Source: Flavobacterium sp. ALJ2 (lineage in GTDB: Bacteria; Bacteroidota; Bacteroidia; Flavobacteriales; Flavobacteriaceae). From it: a stretch of 64,000 bases of DNA. The translations under genes were made by a program, and so were the position numbers. The stretch spans positions 164,257 to 228,256 of the forward strand of contig NZ_JADNRC010000008.1 of NCBI RefSeq assembly GCF_015594725.1, written 5' to 3'. Shown here in pieces: positions 18,388 to 26,246 of this stretch (position 1 is the stretch's first letter; every line of letters starts with the position of its first letter). The notes beneath the pieces were generated by a model. That model was not told where the DNA came from. It searched no databases and saw only the letters and a program-made list of their open reading frames with translations.

Positions 18388-18624
18388 TTATTCAACTTCC
18401 AAATGGGGATTTAAGGTTTCGGCTAATTCGTTGAGCCAATAAAAATCATCTTCTAACCAATACTTATTAATCGGATTGCGATTGTCATCGTTGCGAATAA
18501 CGGTTAAGGCTAGAAAGTGGTTTATTCGCCTGATGCATTTAGCCATTTCAAGAGGATTAATTTCTGTGGTAAGAAAGTTAATTAGTCTTGTTTCTGTTTC
18601 TTTAGTAAGGGTTTTTGTACTCAT
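18388..18624 (-). CDS. Small hypothetical protein (78 aa)
   Basis: I do not recognise this soluble protein of 78 residues. It is charged, predicted mostly helical and has no signal peptide (MSTKTLTKETETRLINFLT at the start, several Trp/Tyr near ...KYWLEDDFYWLNEL). A terminator directly after the stop and a tiny ORF 11 bases upstream that shares its start-site context suggest a real two-gene transcript. It sits between the methyltransferase island and the hibernation-factor gene, on the opposite strand to both. No function is proposed. Confidence 0.6.
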   Translation of the reverse strand: MSTKTLTKETETRLINFLTTEINPLEMAKCIRRINHFLALTVIRNDDNRNPINKYWLEDDFYWLNELAETLNPHLEVE

Positions 18625-18759
18625 AATCTGAAAGTTTAAGGAAATATAAAACCCGCATAGGTTAGCTGTCCTACGCCTTTCAGAGCGTTACGGTTGTTTC
18701 CAATACCGCCAGCATACCACACGGGCAAAAGTTTTGTCAAGTTCATAATCTGAAAGTTT
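18621..18759. repeat. 17-bp direct repeat at two start codons
   Basis: TCATAATCTGAAAGTTT occurs at 18621-18637 and again at 18743-18759, placing the same upstream context before both small minus-strand reading frames. Confidence 0.8.
18636..18746 (-). CDS. Possible 36-residue peptide or structured leader RNA upstream of the 78-aa gene
   Basis: An ATG at 18746 opens a 36-codon frame (MNLTKLLPVWYAGG... ending TYAGFIFP) that stops 11 bases before the next start codon. The 17 bases around its start (AAACTTTCAGATTATGA on the minus strand) are repeated exactly at the start of the downstream gene. The same DNA can fold into a branched RNA: CCCG/CGGG, GCTG/CAGC, a TTG-GAAA-CAA hairpin and an ACGC/GCGT hairpin. 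Coding and structured RNA are both possible, and the sequence alone does not decide. Confidence 0.4.
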   Translation of the reverse strand: MNLTKLLPVWYAGGIGNNRNALKGVGQLTYAGFIFP

Positions 18760-18934
18760 TAGGACTGCAAACATATAAAAATTCCCGCTAATTACCTTGG
18801 TATTTAACTTGTCTGTTAGTGAAGGTTTTGTAATATGATTTCTTCTTAGGAGGAAAGGCAAATGGAGTAAAAAAAATCGTAATTTATTTTCATAATGTTT
18901 TATTAACTCTTTCGGTTTATCGTTCAAAATTTGA

Positions 18935-18942
18935 TAGCTTTG
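18935..18942 (+). promoter_or_regulatory. -7 box (TAGCTTTG) for the hibernation-factor gene
   Basis: TAGCTTTG matches TAnnTTTG and ends 27 bases before the ATG at 18970. Confidence 0.55.
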
Positions 18943-18969
18943 AGAAACAAACATTAAACATATAGTAAG

Positions 18970-19284
18970 ATGAAAATTCAAATCAACACCGACAAAAACA
19001 TAGAAGGACACGAAAGATTAGAAGCTTATTTCTCTGGCGAATTAAATAAATCGTTGGCACGTTTTGAAGATAAGGTTACACGCATCGAAGTGCATTTTGG
19101 AGACGAAAACGGAGAGAAATTTAGTCTGAACGACAAAAAATGTGTGATTGAAGTTCGTCCTGTAAAATTACAGCCTATTACGGTTACTGATCATGCCGAT
19201 ACACTTGAAAAAGCTTTTCAAGGTGCTTTGGGTAAAATCAAAAAATCACTTACTACAACTTTCGAAAAAATGAAGGAGTATTAA
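18970..19284 (+). CDS. Ribosome hibernation promoting factor / RaiA family protein (short form)
   Basis: The 104-residue product matches the S30EA/RaiA fold: a short N-terminal strand (MKIQINTDKNIEGHE), a first helix, strands with VTRIEVHFGDENGEKF and a C-terminal helix with the basic stretch GKIKKSLTTTFEKMK. These proteins bind the small ribosomal subunit and silence ribosomes in stationary phase. It lacks the C-terminal dimerisation domain of long HPF, so it is of the short type. The gene is monocistronic, with its own -7 box and a strong bidirectional terminator shared with the convergent SDR gene. Confidence 0.88.
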   Translation: MKIQINTDKNIEGHERLEAYFSGELNKSLARFEDKVTRIEVHFGDENGEKFSLNDKKCVIEVRPVKLQPITVTDHADTLEKAFQGALGKIKKSLTTTFEKMKEY

Positions 19285-19305
19285 TTTACATACCTATATA
19301 ATTGT

Positions 19306-19345
19306 AAAATGGCATTATCTAAAATTAAGATAATGCCATTTTTTA
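19306..19345. terminator. Bidirectional terminator between convergent genes
   Basis: AAAATGGCATTATCT pairs with AGATAATGCCATTTT around a short A/T loop, with T-runs on both strands. It serves the hibernation-factor gene (+) and the SDR gene (-). Confidence 0.9.
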
Positions 19346-19999
19346 TTTTAATAAAGCAATCATTTCTTTCCAATGCAATATTTTGACTCTCTCATTGGCC
19401 CCATCAGCACTATTAACCATTGCTTGGGCTATATCACTAGCTTCAATGCCTTTGTAGCTGCTTAATTTTCCCATGAATAACGGATTGATGATTTTAAATA
19501 GTGTCTTTAAAACTTTTTCAAGAGGTCGATTTTCTTTTCTATTTCCTAAAATCATCGAAGGGCGAAAGATATACGTATGTTCAAAATTTAGGTTGATAAT
19601 ATCTTCTTCGGCTTCTCCTTTTGTCTTAGTGTAAAATACAGATGAATTTGGATTTGCTCCAACCGCAGAAACCAAAAATACAGCTTTTGCTCCATTCTCC
19701 TTAGCCAATTTTGCAGCTAATACAGGATAGTCATGATCAATTTGGTAATATATTTTTTGATCAGGCGTTTTCTTTTGTGTGGTTCCAAGAGCGATATAAA
19801 TTTCGTCTACTGGACTGTTTTTTACTAAGTTGTCTAAAGAATGAAAATCACCAATAAGAGTTTTTAGTTTAGGATGCTGAATGTTTAAGTCTTTTCGGAT
19901 AACGATAATGATTTGTTCGTAACTAGGATTGTTTAGCAAATATTCAAGAATATAAGATCCAACGAGTCCGCTTGCTCCATAAATAATTGCTTTTTTCAT
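19343..19999 (-). CDS. NAD(P)-binding Rossmann (atypical SDR) protein
   Basis: The 218-residue cytoplasmic protein starts with the nucleotide-binding motif IYGASGLVGSYIL (residues 5-17). It has the segment YIALGTTQKKT, and a YTKTKGEAEE motif near residue 130 that resembles the YxxxK of SDRs. The FRPSMILGNR segment is typical of the atypical SDR group that includes HTATIP2-like proteins. Most members are oxidoreductases or regulatory NAD(P) sensors without known substrates. It is transcribed alone and shares a terminator with the convergent hpf-type gene. Confidence 0.8.
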   Translation of the reverse strand: MKKAIIYGASGLVGSYILEYLLNNPSYEQIIIVIRKDLNIQHPKLKTLIGDFHSLDNLVKNSPVDEIYIALGTTQKKTPDQKIYYQIDHDYPVLAAKLAKENGAKAVFLVSAVGANPNSSVFYTKTKGEAEEDIINLNFEHTYIFRPSMILGNRKENRPLEKVLKTLFKIINPLFMGKLSSYKGIEASDIAQAMVNSADGANERVKILHWKEMIALLK

Positions 20000-20089
20000 A
20001 AGATAATTTGTTTCCTCGAAGTTAGAAAAAATATCAGACTAATACGTTGCGTGTAGCTACTTTGTTTGCTTTGCTGAAGGTTGTTAAGT

Positions 20090-20280
20090 TTTATTTGCCA
20101 CATAGAGGCATAGATTTTATATGTGAAAAAAGAAACTTATTTTTTTGTTTCACGCAGATTTTGCAGATTAAGCCGATTTTTCTAATTTTTTTAATCTGTC
20201 GCAAAAAAAAAATGCTGTAACTCTGTGGGTTTTTGTGAATCTTTATGAAATCCCAAAAACAAAATTAAGATAATAATAAC
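20090..20280. repeat. Degenerate intergenic repeat in the stretch 20000-20396
   Basis: This region carries TGTTTCACGCAGATTTTGC near 20148, a variant of the element near 8511. It is flanked by further degenerate copies of phrases common between flavobacterial genes (GCCACATAGAGGCATAG, AACTCTGTGGG). There is no coding potential. Confidence 0.5.
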
Positions 20281-20302
20281 GCTTTTCGCTGTTGTAAAAT
20301 AG

Positions 20303-20310
20303 TAATTTTG
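20303..20310 (+). promoter_or_regulatory. -7 box (TAATTTTG) upstream of the flavodoxin-RidA gene
   Basis: TAATTTTG matches TAnnTTTG. The leader to the ATG at 20397 would be about 80 nt and contains a small AACC...GGGTT hairpin near 20352-20366. Confidence 0.5.
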
Positions 20311-20396
20311 TAGTCCCAAAAAAAGTAGTCGTTCTTTATAAAAAGGCAAGTAACCTGATTTGGGTTATCAAATATTAAATCATTTAAAATAAATTC

Positions 20397-21563
20397 ATGA
20401 AAAAGCAATTACTCGCATTATTAACCGTAATTTTTATAGGTTTTGGTGCAAATGCGCAAGTTAAAACACCAGAGACTACTGTTTTGGTTCTTATCCATTC
20501 TCAGAGCGGAGGAACATATAAAATGGCAAAAGCTATGGCAGAGGGAATTCAGGAGTATCCAAATACAAAAGCAACAATAAAAAGAGTTGCTTCGATAAAT
20601 CCAAAAGAAAAATTAACTGCTGAGGTAGAGAAATTGCCAGTTGCAACAATCGAAGAATTGGCTAATTACGATGGAATCGCTTTTGGTAGCCCAGTTCATT
20701 TTGCAAACATCAGTGCCGATATGAATTACTTTTTTAGCAAAAGTATTCCAATTTGGACATTAAGAGCTTTAGAAGGAAAACCAGCAACTGTTTTTATGTC
20801 GGCTGGATCAGGAGCAGGAAAAGAAGCCGCAATTTTGTCTTTTTGGAATATCCTTGCCTCACACGGAATGGTAATTGTACCTACAGGAATTATGGGATCA
20901 GCTACTTTAGATAAAACAGTTCCACAGGGGAATACACCTTTTGGAGCAACTTCATTGGCAGGATCAACAGGAACTAGACCTTCGGCTAGCGAATTGAATT
21001 TGGCAAAAGAACAAGGTAAAGCTTTGGCAAGAGTAGCTTTGGGATTGAAAAATACAGAAAGTGCTAAAATGCTCAAACTAACTCCAGCAGAAACTAAAGT
21101 AGGTTTTGATGTTAATAAAGTATTAAAAGATAATAATATTGTGATTCCTGAGGCTCCTATGCCTGTTGGGAATTACGTGCCCTTTACCATTTCGAATAAT
21201 AAAGTATACATTAATCAAGTTGCATTAAAAGATGGTAAAATATTAAATCCAGGTAAAGTGGGTGCAACAGTTACAGACGAGCAAGCAAAAGAAGCAACGT
21301 ATCAAACGATGCTAAATGTTATTGCGGTATTAAAAGTAGCTTGCGGAGGCGATTTGAACAAAGTAAAACAATGTGTTCAGTTAACAGGATATTTTAATAC
21401 AACTCCTGAATATACACAACATGCAGGTCTTATGAATTCGGCTTCTAATTTGACAGCATTGGTCTTTGGAGAAAAAGGAAAACATGCAAGAGCGACAGTT
21501 GGTGCAGTTTCGTTACCAGTAAATTCGGCAGTTGAAATTCAGGCAATTTTTGAAATCGAATAA
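20397..21563 (+). CDS. Exported flavodoxin/WrbA-like domain fused to a RidA (YjgF) domain
   Basis: The 388-residue protein starts with a signal peptide (MKKQLLALLTVIFIGFGANA). A flavodoxin-like domain follows (about 25-215), with the FMN-phosphate loop HSQSGGTYKMA, then GSPVHFANISADM and the SAGSGAGKEAAIL loop, as in WrbA-type NAD(P)H:quinone oxidoreductases. The C-terminal part (about 235-388) is a RidA/YjgF domain ending with the family signature ARATVGAVSLPVNSAVEI. Both domains look intact. RidA proteins normally deaminate reactive enamines in the cytoplasm, so an exported fusion is unusual. The gene is monocistronic with a strong terminator. The combined activity is unknown. Confidence 0.87.
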   Translation: MKKQLLALLTVIFIGFGANAQVKTPETTVLVLIHSQSGGTYKMAKAMAEGIQEYPNTKATIKRVASINPKEKLTAEVEKLPVATIEELANYDGIAFGSPVHFANISADMNYFFSKSIPIWTLRALEGKPATVFMSAGSGAGKEAAILSFWNILASHGMVIVPTGIMGSATLDKTVPQGNTPFGATSLAGSTGTRPSASELNLAKEQGKALARVALGLKNTESAKMLKLTPAETKVGFDVNKVLKDNNIVIPEAPMPVGNYVPFTISNNKVYINQVALKDGKILNPGKVGATVTDEQAKEATYQTMLNVIAVLKVACGGDLNKVKQCVQLTGYFNTTPEYTQHAGLMNSASNLTALVFGEKGKHARATVGAVSLPVNSAVEIQAIFEIE

Positions 21564-21586
21564 AAATAGATTTAGATTAAAAAGAC

Positions 21587-21620
21587 AAAACCCGAATACA
21601 TGTTGTGTATTCGGGTTTTT
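21587..21620 (+). terminator. Terminator after the flavodoxin-RidA gene
   Basis: AAAACCCGAATAC pairs perfectly with GTATTCGGGTTTT around a 7-base loop, followed by T residues. Confidence 0.92.
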
Positions 21621-21651
21621 GCTTTATATGAGGTCGATTATAATCGATACT

Positions 21652-22287
21652 TTATGATTTTGGTAATGCTGCACCTACGGCAATATCACAACGGTGACCA
21701 TCTTGTCCGTGTGCCGGATTCATTCCAGGAGCAGTAACATCGGTATTTGGAGCAGGAAGCGGAATCGCCATTTGTTGGCTAACGGTACCCGACCCCGATT
21801 GTGTTTGTTGAGTAGTTTGAGTAGTTGCTTTTGGAGCTGTAGAATTTAATGGTGCACCTACAGCAATATCACAACGATGTCCTTTTTGTCCGTGAGGAGG
21901 ATTCATTCCTTTGGCAGTAGTTGTTGTGGGTTGAGCAGTTGCTGTATTTGTTACTACAGTTGTTGTAGGAGCAGTTTGAGTTGTGGTTTGTTGTACTGTT
22001 TGTACAGGAGCTGCTGAATTTAAAGGAGCACCAACTTCAATGTCGCAACGATGGCCAGGTTGTCCGTGAGCAGGATTAATCCCTCCTGTAGCACCCATTA
22101 CAGTGTTTGGATTTGCTACTGTTGCAGGTGTTTGAACTTCCGAATTTGCTTTTGTCGTGTCTTGTGCCAATCCTAGTTTTACTAATTCAGATGCTGGCGT
22201 ACTTTCCTGAGGTTCTAATCCTTTTTTACAAGAAACAAGAAGTATTGAGGAAATGATTAACGAGCTTATAAAGATTTTCGAATTCAT
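21652..22287 (-). CDS. Lipoprotein with three HGQxGHRCDI repeats
   Basis: The 211-residue protein has a lipobox (ISSILLVSC, Cys20), so it should be membrane-anchored. After a low-complexity Thr/Gln/Pro/Ala-rich region come three near-identical modules of about 20 residues with NP.HGQ.GHRCDI and VGAPL, separated by Thr/Gln-rich linkers. Each module has two His and one Cys at fixed spacing. I know no biochemical function for this motif. Metal or heme binding, or covalent attachment, are possibilities suggested only by the His/Cys pattern. The gene is transcribed alone and converges on the flavodoxin-RidA gene. Confidence 0.75.
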   Translation of the reverse strand: MNSKIFISSLIISSILLVSCKKGLEPQESTPASELVKLGLAQDTTKANSEVQTPATVANPNTVMGATGGINPAHGQPGHRCDIEVGAPLNSAAPVQTVQQTTTQTAPTTTVVTNTATAQPTTTTAKGMNPPHGQKGHRCDIAVGAPLNSTAPKATTQTTQQTQSGSGTVSQQMAIPLPAPNTDVTAPGMNPAHGQDGHRCDIAVGAALPKS

Positions 22288-22455
22288 GTGTAAGTGATTT
22301 TTAAAGTTCTCGAATATACTCGTTTTTTTAATTTATTTTCTAGTAGGACTTTGTTAAAAACAAGTTTAGCCACAGATTATAAGGATTAGAATGATTTTTT
22401 TTATGTGATTAAATCATTGTAGATAATGTAAAAATATTTAAGTTTAAGATTTTAT

Positions 22456-22583
22456 ACTGCGATTGTCCTTCGACTCCGCTCAGGATGACACTACTGATAA
22501 CTGCAAACTGAATATCGTGACTAAAAACTGCGACTGTTCTTCGGCTTCGCTCAGGATGAGACTACTGATTATTGTAAACTGAA
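22456..22583. repeat. Tandem pair of a 57-bp intergenic repeat
   Basis: The unit at 22456-22512 recurs at 22527-22583 with about 80 percent identity. Both copies contain CTTCG.CT.CGCTCAGGATGA, a phrase widespread between flavobacterial genes. The stretch 22288-22622 holds no other feature I can support. Confidence 0.75.
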
Positions 22584-22622
22584 AACTATTTTCTTAACTT
22601 TAAAAATAAATAACTATATACT

Positions 22623-23114
22623 ATGAAAAAGTCAATTCTACTTCTTTTATTCATTACATCATTTGCGCATGCACAAACTGTTGAGGTTGATAAAATAAAT
22701 AAAACCCTCGATGCTTGGCATAAAGCCGCTGCGACTGCCAGTTATGAACCTTATTTTGCTTTAATGGCCGAAGATGTAATTTTTATAGGTACAGATGCTA
22801 CTGAAAATTGGAACAAAGCCGATTTTAAAGTTTGGGCAAAGCCTTTTTTTGATAGAGGAAAAGCGTGGAATTTTACAGCATTAGAACGTCATGTCTTTTT
22901 TGATGCAACAGGAAAAACAGCTTGGTTTGATGAATTGCTTGATACCCAAATGAAAATTTGTCGCGGATCGGGAGTTATGGTAAAAGTGGGAAAAGAATGG
23001 AAGGTAAAGCATTATGTATTGTCTATGACGATTCCAAACGACAATGTAGATGAGGTTGTGAAAATAAAAGCACCAATTGAAGATGGAATGATTGCTAAAC
23101 TTAAGAAAAAGTAA
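22623..23114 (+). CDS. Exported NTF2/SnoaL-like protein
   Basis: The 163-residue protein has a signal peptide (MKKSILLLLFITSFAHA) and then a cystatin-like NTF2 fold of the SnoaL_3 type. An initial helix with LDAWHKAAATASYEPYF is followed by ALMAEDVIFIGTD, a WNKADFKVWAKPFF helix and the strands GKTAWFDELLDTQM, CRGSGVMVKVGKEWKVKHY. Such domains bind small molecules or have isomerase-like activities. No catalytic residues can be assigned. Its final sequence is basic (AKLKKK). The gene stands alone between repeats and the ammonium-transporter gene. Confidence 0.78.
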   Translation: MKKSILLLLFITSFAHAQTVEVDKINKTLDAWHKAAATASYEPYFALMAEDVIFIGTDATENWNKADFKVWAKPFFDRGKAWNFTALERHVFFDATGKTAWFDELLDTQMKICRGSGVMVKVGKEWKVKHYVLSMTIPNDNVDEVVKIKAPIEDGMIAKLKKK

Positions 23115-23309
23115 GTAAAGACTTTGTTTTTAGTCTTTTAAAAATTGAAATTCTAATTTCATTATAATAGGATTGATAATTTAATATATTAATTAGAAAC
23201 TCAAAATAGGATACTGGCAATAAAAAGCTTTTAAAACTGCAATATTGATTATAATTTAATGTCGACCACTATTTTTCAGCCTTTAAAAAGTAAAATACTT
23301 GTTTTTTTA

Positions 23310-23336
23310 TAACTTTGACCCCTATATAAATGGGGT
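23310..23336 (+). promoter_or_regulatory. -7 box (TAACTTTG) and 5' hairpin for the ammonium transporter
   Basis: TAACTTTG at 23310-23317 matches TAnnTTTG. It is followed at once by ACCCC-N9-GGGGT (23318-23336), a small hairpin that would sit at the very 5' end of the mRNA. Confidence 0.55.
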
Positions 23337-23356
23337 TAAAGTAAAGTATTTTGAAA

Positions 23357-24724
23357 ATGAAAATAGAAAAGTGGTGGATTATTTCCTTTGTCATTATAAG
23401 TATCATATCTATAACGGGTGCATTTTGGCCAACAGTTAGCGGAACTGATTATGTTCTTTCAGAATTTGGATCTACAGATCATATTGTTCCTGCCGATGTT
23501 GCCTGGATGCTTACTTCTTGTTGTCTGGTTTTGATTATGACCCCAGGACTTTCCTTTTTTTATGGAGGAATGGTTGGGAAAAAGAATGTGATATCTACCA
23601 TGCTCCAAAGTTTTATATGCCTTGGAGTAGTGACACTTTTGTGGGTTGTAGTTGGTTTTAGTCTTGCTTTTGGAGAGCCAATAGGGATTCATTCAGGAGG
23701 AAATTTTTACAGCTTCGTAGGAAATCCAACAACATTTGCCTTTATGGATTATGTGGGTGTTTTGCCTCATAAACAATTAGCAAATACGATTCCGTTTATG
23801 TTATTTGCTTTGTTTCAGATGAAATTTGCAGTTATTGCACCAGCAATTATTACAGGTTCATTTGCAGAGCGTGTTCGGTTTATTTCGTACCTTCTTTTTA
23901 TCTGTTTGTTTACCATATTTATTTATGCTCCTTTATGTCATGCAGTTTGGTATCCTACAGGAATTTTAGGATCTTATTTTGGAGTTAAAGATTTTGCAGG
24001 AGGAACAGTGGTTCATATGAGTGCTGGTTTTGCAGCACTAGCAGGAGTTCTTGTATTAGGAAAAAGAAAAAATAGCCGACATATACCTACTAATATTCCT
24101 TTTGTATTATTAGGAACAGGAATGCTGTGGTTTGGTTGGTTTGGTTTTAATGCAGGCTCGGCTTTGGCAGCAAATGGTGTTGCGGCAATGGCTTTTGCTA
24201 CTACAACAACAGCATCTGCAGCAGCAATGTTAACGTGGGTATTTTTTGATAGAATAAACGGGCGAAAAGTATCCGCTTTAGGAGCGTGTATTGGAGCAGT
24301 AGTAGGATTGGTTTCGATTACTCCAGCAGCAGGATTTATATCAGTGCCAGAAAGTATGTTTTTTGGATTCAGTGCAGCACTAGTTTCAAATATGGTGGTG
24401 AATGCTGCTTTCTTAAAGAAAATAGATGATACTCTAGATGTTTTTGCTTGTCATGGAGTGGGAGGGATTATGGGAATGATTCTTACTGCAATCTTTGCAC
24501 ATGGCGAAAAAGCAAGTTTACTTCACGGCGGATGGATCGTTTTTGCACACCATATGATGGCATTGGTCTTGGTATCGATATTTACTTTCTTTGGAGCTTA
24601 TTTACTATTTAAGGTGACGAATCTAATTATCCCAATGCGCGTGTCAGAAGAATCAGAGCACATCGGGTTGGACTTATCTCAACACGACGAAACATTAGAG
24701 CCTAAAATGAAAAGTGTCGTTTAA
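23357..24724 (+). CDS. amt: Ammonium transporter (Amt/Mep/Rh family)
   Basis: The ATG at 23357 gives 455 residues; a TTG six bases earlier is less likely. Eleven or so membrane helices follow. Hallmarks are AWMLTSCCLVLIMTPGLSFF with YGGMVGKKN, VVHMSAGFAALAG (first pore His) and DVFACHGVGGIMGMI (second pore His). Amt proteins conduct ammonium into the cell when nitrogen is scarce. The PII gene glnK, often adjacent in other bacteria, is absent here. The gene has its own -7 box with an early mRNA hairpin and ends in a terminator. Confidence 0.95.
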   Translation: MKIEKWWIISFVIISIISITGAFWPTVSGTDYVLSEFGSTDHIVPADVAWMLTSCCLVLIMTPGLSFFYGGMVGKKNVISTMLQSFICLGVVTLLWVVVGFSLAFGEPIGIHSGGNFYSFVGNPTTFAFMDYVGVLPHKQLANTIPFMLFALFQMKFAVIAPAIITGSFAERVRFISYLLFICLFTIFIYAPLCHAVWYPTGILGSYFGVKDFAGGTVVHMSAGFAALAGVLVLGKRKNSRHIPTNIPFVLLGTGMLWFGWFGFNAGSALAANGVAAMAFATTTTASAAAMLTWVFFDRINGRKVSALGACIGAVVGLVSITPAAGFISVPESMFFGFSAALVSNMVVNAAFLKKIDDTLDVFACHGVGGIMGMILTAIFAHGEKASLLHGGWIVFAHHMMALVLVSIFTFFGAYLLFKVTNLIIPMRVSEESEHIGLDLSQHDETLEPKMKSVV

Positions 24725-24742
24725 TTAGGTGATTTTATAAAG

Positions 24743-24796
24743 AAAACCACATCAAATGTTTTTGTAGAAAAAAGCTATTCGATGTGGTTTTTTTCA
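24743..24796 (+). terminator. Terminator after amt
   Basis: AAAACCACATC (24743-24753) pairs with GATGTGGTTTT across a 27-base loop and is followed by a run of T. Confidence 0.75.
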
Positions 24797-24834
24797 TTTT
24801 TGAAATCCGATGCGATTCATTCGTATATATTCCT

Positions 24835-24842
24835 TAATTTTG
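24835..24842 (+). promoter_or_regulatory. -7 box (TAATTTTG) for trmB
   Basis: TAATTTTG matches TAnnTTTG and lies 20 bases before the GTG start at 24862, which supports that start. Confidence 0.6.
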
Positions 24843-24861
24843 CCGAAATATTTGTAAAAAA

Positions 24862-25539
24862 GTGGGAAGTAAAAATAAACTAAAGAGATTCAAGGAGAAC
24901 GAAACATTTGATAACGTTTTTCAACCAACGAGAGAAGAAGTTGTAGGCGATTTATTTCCGCTAAAAGGGAAATGGAATACAGACTTCTTTAAGAATGATA
25001 ATCCGTTGGTACTTGAATTAGGTTGTGGAAAAGGGGAATATTCTGTTGGATTAGCAGAGCGATATCCAAACAAAAATTTTGTTGGAATAGATATAAAAGG
25101 AGCTCGTTTTTGGCGTGGTGCTAAGACTGCTGTCGAAACAGGTTTACACAATGTTGCTTTTATTCGTACTCAAATCGAATTAATCAATCATATTTTTGCT
25201 GAAAATGAAGTAGATGAAATCTGGATTACTTTTCCAGATCCACAAATAAAATACAAACGTACCAAGCACCGAATGACTAATTCGGAATTTTTGCAGTTGT
25301 ATAAAAAGATTCTTAAAAAAGATGGTGTTGTAAACTTAAAAACCGATAGCGAATTTATGCATGGCTACACCTTAGGGTTGTTGCATGGAGAAGGTCATGA
25401 AGTTTTATATGCTAATCATAATGTGTATGTAAACGAAGGAAGTCCAGAAGAGGTAACTGCCTTTCAAACATTTTATGAGAAACAATATTTAGAAATTAAC
25501 AAGGCAATTACGTATATTCGTTTCAAAATTAAAGCGTAG
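24862..25539 (+). CDS. trmB: tRNA (guanine-N7-)-methyltransferase
   Basis: The 225-residue enzyme makes m7G46 in tRNA using SAM. The GTG start gives the N-terminus MGSKNKLKRFKENETF, a sequence I know as conserved in the phylum, and it fits the upstream -7 box. The SAM-binding motif is LVLELGCGKGEYSVGLA (about residues 48-64). The catalytic signature ITFPDPQIKYKRTKHRMT follows near residue 125, where the usual PWPK is PDPQ. The gene may be followed in the same transcript by the LysE-family gene 50 bases downstream. Confidence 0.95.
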   Translation: MGSKNKLKRFKENETFDNVFQPTREEVVGDLFPLKGKWNTDFFKNDNPLVLELGCGKGEYSVGLAERYPNKNFVGIDIKGARFWRGAKTAVETGLHNVAFIRTQIELINHIFAENEVDEIWITFPDPQIKYKRTKHRMTNSEFLQLYKKILKKDGVVNLKTDSEFMHGYTLGLLHGEGHEVLYANHNVYVNEGSPEEVTAFQTFYEKQYLEINKAITYIRFKIKA

Positions 25540-25589
25540 TTCTTTATTTAATTTCAAATACCCATTTTTTAATACATGATTCGCAGCGC

Positions 25590-26225
25590 ATGACATTTAT
25601 TATCCCTTTACTTTTAGGTTTCATTACGGCTTTTATTGGTATTATTCCGCCTGGATTAATAAATATGACGGCAGCCAAAGTGAATTTAAAAGAAGGAAAA
25701 AAAAATGCGTTGTGGTTTGTTGCTGGAGCAGTACTTATTATCTTTTGCCAAGTATATTTGGCGATTTTATCAGCAAGGATTATTGACCAGCGACCAGATG
25801 TTGTAACTTTATTGCGTGAAATTGGTTTTGGAATTTTTGCTCTTCTAACGGTTTACTTTCTGTGGATTGCAAAAGAACCAAAAAAGAAAAAAAATAAGAT
25901 TAAAAATAACAGTAAGAAAAGCCGTTTCTTTTTAGGAATGTTACTCTCAGCGCTTAATTTTTTTCCAATCCCGTATTATGTTTTTGTTAGTGTTACGCTT
26001 GCTTCTTATAAATTATTTTTGTTCGAAAACTATTTTATATCTGTGTTTGTAACGGGTTCGGTTTTGGGTTCGTTTACCGTTTTTTACTGTTATATTGCTT
26101 TTTTCCAAAAGATAGAGCAGAAAACAGATTATATACTGAAGAACATGAATATCATTATCGGAAGTATTACAGGAGTAATTTCGATAATTACACTTTTTAA
26201 TATTATACGGTATTATTTCGCTTAG
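25590..26225 (+). CDS. LysE/RhtB-family amino-acid exporter
   Basis: The 211-residue membrane protein has six predicted helices and the family start pattern LLLGFITAFIGIIPPGLINM with AAKVNLKEGKKNAL, followed by a Lys-rich cytoplasmic loop (KEPKKKKNKIK) at about residues 94-112. LysE-type proteins export basic or other amino acids and small molecules. The substrate is not predictable here. It sits 50 bases after trmB and 21 bases before the alkyltransferase-like gene, so all three may share a transcript. Confidence 0.85.
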   Translation: MTFIIPLLLGFITAFIGIIPPGLINMTAAKVNLKEGKKNALWFVAGAVLIIFCQVYLAILSARIIDQRPDVVTLLREIGFGIFALLTVYFLWIAKEPKKKKNKIKNNSKKSRFFLGMLLSALNFFPIPYYVFVSVTLASYKLFLFENYFISVFVTGSVLGSFTVFYCYIAFFQKIEQKTDYILKNMNIIIGSITGVISIITLFNIIRYYFA

Positions 26226-26246
26226 TTTTTACTTTAAAATAAAGCT

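Noticed and set aside
18688..19011. Minus-strand frame of 107 codons
   Set aside because: It overlaps the hibernation-factor start and promoter and the small-gene region; its composition does not look like a protein, and the shorter nested frame 18636-18746 (in another frame) has better start context.
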